Of a stretch of 64,000 nt of DNA, positions 58,113-64,000 are shown in pieces. Source of the stretch: Nocardia sp. NBC_01503. GTDB taxonomy: Bacteria > Actinomycetota > Actinomycetes > Mycobacteriales > Mycobacteriaceae. Position numbers and translations under genes: made by a program. Under the pieces are notes generated by a model that saw nothing but the letters and a program-made list of their open reading frames with translations, was not told the origin of the DNA and did not search any database. Every line of letters starts with the position of its first letter. The stretch's first letter is position 1. The stretch is from positions 3,224,001 to 3,288,000 of the forward strand of contig NZ_CP109596.1 of assembly GCF_036327755.1 (NCBI RefSeq). The letters are read 5' to 3'.

Positions 58113-58377
58113 AGCCACTTCGGCGCGGCTCTCTCGGCGTAACCCTTTCTGCGCGGCACTCTCGACGCGCCCCCTCGTCATCCCGGCCAAAAGTATGCCG
58201 GGGATGGCGGGGGCAGGTACTGGATGCAGTCGGATCTGTGGATCGGTCCGGCAGGGTTAACTCGCATGCAACATGGCGTGGTTAGGCTCGGTCCACGGCG
58301 TTCATGGCTGCAACGGACGCATGTGCACCGCCTGGAAGGGGTGGGCGAACCAGCCGCGTTTCCCGGAGGAATGCCGC
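58113..58377. other. Intergenic region with half repeat and candidate promoter
   Basis: 265 bases without a gene. CGTCATCCCGGC (58176-58187) and GCCGGGGATGGCG (58197-58209) form a short hairpin built from the outer ends of the dispersed repeat at 5317 and 42511, lacking the centre. Downstream, CATGCAACATG (58265-58275) and TAGGCT (58283-58288) may be part of the amidohydrolase promoter or operator. Confidence 0.5.
58176..58209. repeat. Dispersed palindromic repeat, shortened copy 3
   Basis: Outer arms of the repeat family joined around a 9-base loop (CAAAAGTAT). The inner GGATCCAC arms are missing. Confidence 0.65.
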
Positions 58378-59721
58378 ATGGTGCCCGCTACAGCCCTGTC
58401 CACAGTCATCGGTGATGTCACCGTCTACGCCGCCACCGCGGAAGGCCCGCAATGGGTTTCGGGGCAGGACGTGGTGGTCGAGGATGGCCGAATCATCGCG
58501 ATCGGACCCGGTGCGGCCGATCCCGCGCGCGACAGTCCGCGCGTGGACGGCAGCGGCGGCCACCTCATTCCCGGCTTCGTCAATACGCACACGCATTTGC
58601 AGCAGTCGATTCTGCGCGGGGCGGGGGAGGGGCTGCCGCTGCTCGAATGGTTGCACTGCGTAGGCGAATTCACGGTGGCGGCGACACCCGAGCAGACCTA
58701 TCTCGCGGCGCTCGCGGGTGGTCTCGAGCTGCTGCGCAGCGGTGTGACCACGGTGGTCGAACATATGTGGCCGAGCCCCTCGGAGCAGGTGCCCGCCGCG
58801 GCGCTGCGGGCCTTGCGCGAGTTGGGGATTCGGGTCGTCTTCGGCCGCGGTATCGCCGATCGTGCCGACCCGAGTCGCAAGTGGGGGATGGATCCCCGTC
58901 TGGTGCAGCCGCTTTCGGAGGTCTTCGCGCATATCGACCAGCTGGACAAGGAGCTCGCGGGCTCGCGGATCAGCACCGCCCTGGCCGTACCGAACCCGCG
59001 CTGCCTCACCCCCGAGGGTATGGCGGCCGTGCGCGAGTACGCCGACGCGACGGGGAAGACCATCTCCATCCATCTGCTGGAGACCGGCACCGATGAAGAC
59101 ATGTGCCGACTGCATGCGGCCTGCTCGGCGGTCGACTACCTCGATGCCGGTGGCCTGCTCGGCGAGCGCACCCTCGCGGTGCACTGCGTCCGACTCGACG
59201 AGTACGGCCGCTCGGTCTTCGCCGAACGCGGAGTCTCGGTGTCCTACAACCCGTTGAGCAATATGCGACTCGGCAGCGGTGTGGCCCCGATCCCCGAAAT
59301 GCTCGCCGCCGGAGTGGGTGTCGGCCTGGGCGTGGACGGTGCGGCCTCCAACGACACCCAGGACATGCTGCTGGCCCTGCGCATGGGCGCGTATCTGCAA
59401 CGCGCACACCACAGGCGGGCCGATCTGCTCGGCTTCCACGACATGATGCGCCTGGCCACCCGTGGCGCGGCACGCGCATTGGGCGATCCCGCAACGCATT
59501 CCGGTCTGGCCGTCGGTGACCGCGCCGACCTCACCCTCATCCGCTTCGACCGCGATTTCGCCTGCCTGCCCGCGCGTGATCCCGGCGCCGTGCTGCTCAC
59601 CACCGCCTCGCCCCGGGTGGTGGACACGGTGTGGGTGGACGGTGAGCCGGTGATCCGCGACGGCCGCAGCACGCGGGTCGACGAACGCGAGCTGGTCCGG
59701 AAGCTGGTCGGAATGCAATGA
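58378..59721 (+). CDS. Amidohydrolase-superfamily aminohydrolase (TrzN/AtzB-like)
   Basis: A 447-residue metal-dependent hydrolase. The motif set is H71 and H73 (NTHTHLQQS), H232 with E235 (IHLLETG), H269 (VHCVR) and D320 (GVDGAASND), as in the subgroup that deaminates or hydrolyses N-heterocycles (s-triazines, 8-oxoguanine, adenosine-type substrates). Domains: small beta sandwich ends around the TIM barrel. GGAGG lies 8 bases before the ATG at 58378; the open frame upstream is not coding. It heads a cluster with an ABC importer and an oxygenase. The substrate is unknown. Confidence 0.85.
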   Translation: MVPATALSTVIGDVTVYAATAEGPQWVSGQDVVVEDGRIIAIGPGAADPARDSPRVDGSGGHLIPGFVNTHTHLQQSILRGAGEGLPLLEWLHCVGEFTVAATPEQTYLAALAGGLELLRSGVTTVVEHMWPSPSEQVPAAALRALRELGIRVVFGRGIADRADPSRKWGMDPRLVQPLSEVFAHIDQLDKELAGSRISTALAVPNPRCLTPEGMAAVREYADATGKTISIHLLETGTDEDMCRLHAACSAVDYLDAGGLLGERTLAVHCVRLDEYGRSVFAERGVSVSYNPLSNMRLGSGVAPIPEMLAAGVGVGLGVDGAASNDTQDMLLALRMGAYLQRAHHRRADLLGFHDMMRLATRGAARALGDPATHSGLAVGDRADLTLIRFDRDFACLPARDPGAVLLTTASPRVVDTVWVDGEPVIRDGRSTRVDERELVRKLVGMQ

Positions 59722-59743
59722 CAGTTAATGAACTGGAAACAGG

Positions 59744-59757
59744 CATGCGATTGCATG
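59744..59757 (+). promoter_or_regulatory. Candidate operator before the ABC importer
   Basis: CATGC-GATT-GCATG is a perfect 5-bp dyad, 60 bases before the ATPase gene. A related CATGCAACATG occurs upstream of the amidohydrolase (58265-58275). A GntR regulator lies at the cluster end. Confidence 0.35.
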
Positions 59758-59817
59758 TAATTCATATCGACAACACTGATCTCACGCACGAAGTGCACGC
59801 AATACAAGTGAGAGAAG

Positions 59818-60624
59818 GTGAGTGTGGTGGTCCTCCACGACACGGTGCGCGACCCGGCCGGGACAACGGCGACCGACCTGCCCGATACGGAGATCTCGTT
59901 CAGCGGTATCGGAAAGCGCTACGCGGACACCGGCTCCAATGCGGTCGTCGCCCTCACCGATATCGACCTGGCGGTACGGCGCGGTGAATTCGTCGCTGTC
60001 GTAGGGCCCTCCGGCTGCGGCAAGTCCACCCTGCTCCGCCTGGCCGCCGGACTGGAGCCACCGACCTCGGGAAGCATTGCGGTGCAGACCGATTCGGTGG
60101 GCTTCATCTTCCAGGAGGCCACCCTGCTGCCCTGGCGCAAGGTGCGGCGCAATGTCGAGCTCAGCGCCGAACTGCGCGGTATCGACCGCACCGCCCGGCG
60201 CGAACGCGCGACCCGCGCCCTCGCCGCCGTAGGGCTCGCCGACTTCGCGGGCAAACTCCCCGGTCAACTCTCCGGCGGTATGCGCATGCGGGTCTCGCTG
60301 GCCCGGGCGCTCACCCTGGAACCCGAGCTCATGTTGCTGGACGAACCCTTCGGAGCCCTGGACGAGATCACCCGGCTGAGCATGCAGGAGGAGCTGCTGC
60401 GGCTCTACCGCGACAATGCCTTCACCGCCCTGTTCATCACCCATTCGGTCTCGGAGGCGGTCTTCCTGGCGGGCCGCGTGGTGGTCATGTCCGCCCGCCC
60501 CGGCCGCGTACACGAGGTCATCGATATCGATCTGCCGTATCCGCGCGATCGTGAACTGCGCTTCGAGCCCGCCTTCACCGAACTGGTATCGCGGGTCTCC
60601 CGGTCCCTGAAGGAGGCTTCGTAA
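59818..60624 (+). CDS. ABC importer ATPase (NitT/TauT type)
   Basis: A 268-residue ATPase of the nitrate/sulfonate/taurine importer group. Walker A GPSGCGKST (~63-71), Q-loop FQEATLLPW, signature LSGGMRMRVSLARAL and Walker B LMLLDEPFGALD are present; TLLPWRKV is typical of SsuB/TauB. The start is a GTG at 59818, but a GTG two codons on is better spaced from AGAGAAGG. The stop overlaps the permease start (TAATG). Confidence 0.88.
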   Translation: MSVVVLHDTVRDPAGTTATDLPDTEISFSGIGKRYADTGSNAVVALTDIDLAVRRGEFVAVVGPSGCGKSTLLRLAAGLEPPTSGSIAVQTDSVGFIFQEATLLPWRKVRRNVELSAELRGIDRTARRERATRALAAVGLADFAGKLPGQLSGGMRMRVSLARALTLEPELMLLDEPFGALDEITRLSMQEELLRLYRDNAFTALFITHSVSEAVFLAGRVVVMSARPGRVHEVIDIDLPYPRDRELRFEPAFTELVSRVSRSLKEAS

Positions 60625-61460
60625 TGGTCGGTCTCGCCGTCTCCGCCCCGACGTTCAGCCACCCCGCCCGGCACCTTCCCTATCGCCTGCTGCGCAAAGC
60701 CATGGTGCCGCTGGTCTGTACGGGTCTGGCGCTGGCCGCCTGGTACACGGTTTCGCTGGTGCTGCTGGCCCCGGATCGTCGCTTCCTGCTGCCGCCGCCG
60801 CACCGGGTATTCGCCGAATCCCTCTCCAACCCGGCGAAATTGGAGGTGATGCTGCGCGCGCTGGCCGTGACCGCCCGGGTGGCCGTCACCGGTCTGTTCT
60901 GCGCCGCCCTGATCGGCGTCGCCATTGGCGTGCTGATGAGTCAGGCCAAGGTCGTCGAACGCGTGGTCTACCCCTATGCCGTTGTATTGCAGGCGATTCC
61001 GGTCCTGGCGGTGGTTCCGCTCATCGGCCTCTGGTTCGGTTACGGCCTCACCGCCCGCACCATGGTCTGCGTCCTGATCGCGGTACATCCGATCATCGCC
61101 ATGACGCTCTTCGGTATTCAATCGGTGGACAAGAATCTGCGCGAACTCTTCACGCTGGGCCGCGCGAATCGTTTGCGCCGCTTGATATCGCTGGAGCTTC
61201 CCGCCGCACTGCCGTCGATCATGGCCAGTCTGCGCACCGCCGCCGGACTCTCGGTGACCGGCGCGGTCATCGGTGACATGTTCTTCGCCAAGGGCCAGCC
61301 CGGAATCGGGACCCTGCTCGACACCTATCGCTCCCGACTGCAATCGGAGGATCTGCTCGCGGCCCTGCTGCTGGCCGCTCTCTTCGGTGTCGCCGTCTTC
61401 GCCCTCTTCACCGCCGCCCAGCGCCTCACCGTCGGCCGCTGGCACGCGTCCGGCCGCTGA
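60624..61460 (+). CDS. ABC importer permease (NitT/TauT type)
   Basis: A 278-residue permease with about six helices. The cytoplasmic EAA-like loop includes LISLELPAALPSIMASLRTAAGLSVTGAVIGD, the conserved feature of SsuC/TauC-type permeases. It starts by TAATG overlap with the ATPase stop, so the two are coupled. The binding protein follows after 25 bases. Confidence 0.88.
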   Translation: MVGLAVSAPTFSHPARHLPYRLLRKAMVPLVCTGLALAAWYTVSLVLLAPDRRFLLPPPHRVFAESLSNPAKLEVMLRALAVTARVAVTGLFCAALIGVAIGVLMSQAKVVERVVYPYAVVLQAIPVLAVVPLIGLWFGYGLTARTMVCVLIAVHPIIAMTLFGIQSVDKNLRELFTLGRANRLRRLISLELPAALPSIMASLRTAAGLSVTGAVIGDMFFAKGQPGIGTLLDTYRSRLQSEDLLAALLLAALFGVAVFALFTAAQRLTVGRWHASGR

Positions 61461-61485
61461 ATCATCAACACCCTGTGGAGAACTC

Positions 61486-62649
61486 ATGCACAACTCCCTG
61501 CGCGGGCTGAGCCTGGCCGCCCTCGCGACCGTCGTGGTCGCCACCGGCTCCGCCTGCTCCAGCTCCGAAACCGACTCCGCGGCAGTACAACTCCCCGCCG
61601 CACCCGTCGAACAGCAACTCGCCGGATCCTGCCCGGCCACCGTGGTCGTGCAGTTGCAGTGGGAGCCCGAGACCGACTCCGGTCCGATCTTCGGCCTGCT
61701 CGGGCCGGGCTATCACGTCGACTCCGATAACAACGAGGTCACCGGCCCGCTGGTGGTCGACGGTAAGGACACCGGCGTCAAGCTGGAGATCCGGGCGGGC
61801 GGACCGGCCATCGGCTTCCAGACCGTGCCCTCGCAGATGTACGTCGACTCCTCGATCACCCTGGGGCTCACGCACTCTGAGCACGCCATCGCCGCCGCCG
61901 ATAAACAGCCCATTGTCGCGGTCACCACGCTGCTGAAGGGCAGCCCGCAGATGCTCATGTGGGATCCCAAGACCCATCCGGACTGGCACGGTATCGCCGA
62001 TATCGGCAAAGCCGGTGCGCCCGTGGTGGTTTCCCAAGGGCAGCTGTACCCCGACTGGCTCGTGGCCCGAGGGTTGTTGAACGCCGAGCAGATCGACAAC
62101 TCCTACGACAACGGCCCGTCCCGCTTCGTCGCCGATCCCTCCTTCGCCCAGCAGGGCTTCGTCAACTCCGAGCCGTACGTCTATGAGCACGAGGTGAAGG
62201 CGTGGAACAAGCCGGTCGGCTACCAACTGCTGCGTGATGTCGGCTACGAGGGCTATGCCCGCACCGTGAATGTCCGCAAGGACAAGCTGAACGAACTGCG
62301 GCCCTGCCTGCGGAAGCTGGTTCCCATGATCCAAAGGTCCACAGCACAATTCCGCGCCGACCCGAGCCATGTCGATGACGTTGTCGTGGATGTGGTCGCC
62401 AAGAGCGCCAACTTCACCCCGTACAGCGCGGGCCAGGCCGCCTTCGGCTCCAAAACCCTCATCGACAGCGGACTCGTCGGCGCCGACACCGACGGTGTGA
62501 TCGGCAGTTTCGACGAGGCCCGGGTGCAGCGCGTCATCGACGAATTCGCGCCCATTCTGCGCAAGGGCGGTGCGAATGTCCCCGCCGGGCTCAGCACACA
62601 CGACCTTGTCGACAAGGAGTTCCTCGACACCACCGTCACCGCCGGCTGA
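61486..62649 (+). CDS. ABC importer substrate-binding lipoprotein
   Basis: A 387-residue binding protein with a signal peptide and a Cys at 24 (TGSAC), a slightly unusual lipobox with Gly at -3. The mature part resembles the NMT1/THI5-like periplasmic binding fold (VVVQLQWEPETDSG, GIADIGKAGAPVVVSQGQLYPDW). The ligand is not evident. GGAG lies 7 bases before the ATG at 61486. It pairs with the preceding permease and ATPase. Confidence 0.82.
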   Translation: MHNSLRGLSLAALATVVVATGSACSSSETDSAAVQLPAAPVEQQLAGSCPATVVVQLQWEPETDSGPIFGLLGPGYHVDSDNNEVTGPLVVDGKDTGVKLEIRAGGPAIGFQTVPSQMYVDSSITLGLTHSEHAIAAADKQPIVAVTTLLKGSPQMLMWDPKTHPDWHGIADIGKAGAPVVVSQGQLYPDWLVARGLLNAEQIDNSYDNGPSRFVADPSFAQQGFVNSEPYVYEHEVKAWNKPVGYQLLRDVGYEGYARTVNVRKDKLNELRPCLRKLVPMIQRSTAQFRADPSHVDDVVVDVVAKSANFTPYSAGQAAFGSKTLIDSGLVGADTDGVIGSFDEARVQRVIDEFAPILRKGGANVPAGLSTHDLVDKEFLDTTVTAG

Positions 62650-62681
62650 CCAACGAAATCATCTACCGGACAAGGATTCCC

Positions 62682-63665
62682 ATGAGCAACGACACCGCAG
62701 AAGTCGCCCGCGAGAAGCAGATGGGCGGGCTCGGAGCCGAGGCCGTCCGCGATATCGCCATTATCGACCTAGGCGACTTCGACAATCGCCGCGCCGAGAT
62801 CACCGACCAGCTCTGGACCGCCGCCACCGAGATCGGCTTCTTCCAACTCTCAGGCCACGGTATCCCGCAGGAACAGATGGACGCCGTATTCGCCCTCACC
62901 GCGGACTTCTTCGCCCTCCCGGAGCCGGTGAAGGCACAGTACCCGCTGGTCAAAGCCGACAATGCGGGATGGGAGAGCCTGAGTCAGGTGCGCCCCTCCA
63001 TCGGCGTCCCGGACCAGAAGGAGTCCTACCAGATCACCCGGCCGCATATGACCGGCCGCTGGCCCAGCGAGCGGGAACTCGCCGGATTCACCACCGCCAT
63101 ACTGGATTTCGAATACAGCTGCTGGCAGGTCGCCATGCGGGTGCTGTCCTGCTTCGCCGACCGGCTCGGCCTGCCGCGTGAACACTTCACCGCCGCACAC
63201 GATCCCGGCTCCGAGCAGTATCAATCCACGCTGCGGCTACTGCACTACTTCGCCGTCCCGCCCGAACTGCGCGATGTCCCGGGCCGCTGGCGGGCGGGCG
63301 CGCACACCGATTTCGACTGCCTCACACTGCTTTTCCAGCGCGACGGCCAGGGCGGCCTGCAGGTGTGCCCCGGTAAGGAGATGGCCGAACAGCAGTGGAC
63401 CTCCATCACCCCGTCCTCCGCGCTCATCACCTGCAATATCGGTGACATGCTCACCCGCTGGAGCGATGACCTGCTGCCCTCGAACTTCCACCGGGTCCGC
63501 AGTCCGGGGCGGGACGAATACCAGGGCGATCGCTACAGCATCGCCTACTTCGCCCAGGCCGACCGCGACGCCGTGATCCAGGGCCCGCGAGGCGTCTACC
63601 CGCCGGTCACCGCCGCCGACTTCCTCGCCGAGCGCGTGCGCGCCAACTACCGGCCGCAAGGGTAA
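62682..63665 (+). CDS. Isopenicillin-N-synthase-family Fe(II)/2-oxoglutarate-type oxygenase
   Basis: A 327-residue oxygenase with the N-terminal DIOX_N-like segment (TEIGFFQLSGHGIP) and the jelly-roll core. The iron ligands are H208 and D210 (AHTDFD) and H270 (NFHRVRSP). R284 in RYSIAYF is the likely 2-oxoglutarate anchor. It probably hydroxylates or dealkylates the compound brought in by the importer, but the substrate is unknown. It follows the binding protein by 32 bases and precedes a GntR regulator. Confidence 0.88.
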   Translation: MSNDTAEVAREKQMGGLGAEAVRDIAIIDLGDFDNRRAEITDQLWTAATEIGFFQLSGHGIPQEQMDAVFALTADFFALPEPVKAQYPLVKADNAGWESLSQVRPSIGVPDQKESYQITRPHMTGRWPSERELAGFTTAILDFEYSCWQVAMRVLSCFADRLGLPREHFTAAHDPGSEQYQSTLRLLHYFAVPPELRDVPGRWRAGAHTDFDCLTLLFQRDGQGGLQVCPGKEMAEQQWTSITPSSALITCNIGDMLTRWSDDLLPSNFHRVRSPGRDEYQGDRYSIAYFAQADRDAVIQGPRGVYPPVTAADFLAERVRANYRPQG

Positions 63666-63692
63666 TTTCATCTCGATCAGGAAAGGACCGCC

Positions 63693-64000
63693 ATGACCGA
63701 ACCGGACAGCGAGCTGCTCGGCCCCTCCGTGCACCGGCAGCTGCGCCAGCTCGTGCTCTCCGGTGAACTGGAACCGGGCGCACCGCTGAGCGTGCTGGCC
63801 CTGTCCGCGCGGCTCGGGGTGAGCCGCAGTCCGGTTCGCGAAGCGGTACAGCAGCTCATCTACGAGGGCCTGGCCGTGAATGTCCCGCACGCGGGCGCAC
63901 GCGTCGCCGTGGTGGACGACGACCAGATCCGTGATGTCCTCGCCGTCCGCTCCGTCCTGGACGGGCTGGCGGCCGCCGGGGCCGCCACCCGGGTCACCGA
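63693..64000 (+). CDS. GntR-family regulator (FCD type), cut by window end
   Basis: The first ~102 residues show a GntR winged helix: RQLRQLVLSGELEPGAPLSV, LSARLGVSRSPVREAVQQLIYEGL and VPHAGARVAVV, followed by DDDQIRDVLAVRSVLDGLAA, the start of an FCD-type ligand domain. The ATG at 63693 follows GAAAGGA. It is 27 bases after the oxygenase and probably controls this cluster, perhaps through the CATGC-type dyads. Confidence 0.88.
   Translation, partial: MTEPDSELLGPSVHRQLRQLVLSGELEPGAPLSVLALSARLGVSRSPVREAVQQLIYEGLAVNVPHAGARVAVVDDDQIRDVLAVRSVLDGLAAAGAATRVT

Overview
The window is GC-rich chromosomal DNA from a mycolic-acid-producing actinobacterium, most likely Nocardia or a close relative. It carries a mycolate elongation dehydratase (HadAB), a complete mce lipid-import operon, menaquinone genes in the menJ-grcC1-htpX order known from Mycobacterium tuberculosis, and an rpoB rifampicin region with the actinobacterial sequence. 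GTG and TTG starts are common and many genes overlap by ATGA or GTGA. No rRNA, CRISPR array, insertion sequence or prophage was seen. Four tRNAs are present (Tyr, Thr, Met, Trp).

Layout. 0-6 kb: end of an NCS1-type permease, a small AraC regulator coupled to menJ, divergent polyprenyl diphosphate synthase, HtpX protease and a YajQ-family protein. 6-13.3 kb: the conserved translation block tRNA-Tyr, tRNA-Thr, tRNA-Met, rpmG, fused hadAB, tRNA-Trp, secE, nusG, rplK, rplA, then an inserted vapBC toxin-antitoxin pair, an L10 leader, rplJ and rplL. 13.5-25.3 kb: mkl, two YrbE permeases, mceA to mceF and two Mce-associated membrane proteins, read as one lipid-import operon. 25.3-33.5 kb: rpoB and rpoC. 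33.5-50.8 kb: accessory and housekeeping genes, including a Uma2 protein, secreted proteins, a WYL regulator beside a decayed epoxide hydrolase, a DMT exporter opposite a CGNR zinc-finger protein, two TetR regulators around two small membrane proteins, malate:quinone oxidoreductase, an aldo-keto reductase opposite an XRE/MmyB regulator, a CMD-GNAT-pirin operon, ribA, a MerR regulator and an FprB-type ferredoxin reductase. 50.8-58.1 kb: a lipoprotein with a duplicated four-cysteine domain, an acyl-ACP thioesterase, two tandem membrane Ser/Thr kinases, a quinone oxidoreductase and an AlkZ-like protein. 58.4-64 kb: a probable catabolic or uptake cluster of amidohydrolase, three-part ABC importer, Fe(II)/2-oxoglutarate-type oxygenase and a GntR regulator cut by the window end.

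How the genes work together. Mkl, YrbE, Mce and the Mce-associated proteins should form one envelope lipid importer. MenJ and the polyprenyl synthase serve menaquinone, which Mqo reduces. HadAB and the acyl-ACP thioesterase act on acyl chains. The final cluster looks like a transport-plus-hydrolysis-plus-oxidation unit for a nitrogen-containing small molecule, but the substrate cannot be read from the sequence.

The most noteworthy points are mkl inside an mce operon between the ribosomal and RNA polymerase genes, a 25-codon coupling ORF inside that operon, the HadA-HadB fusion with Asp/His dyads in both halves, a KstR-like box at fprB, CATAC-N4-GTATG operators at the TetR locus, interleaved leaderless promoters, a phased CGATCG array, a dispersed hairpin repeat and the 58.4-64 kb cluster.
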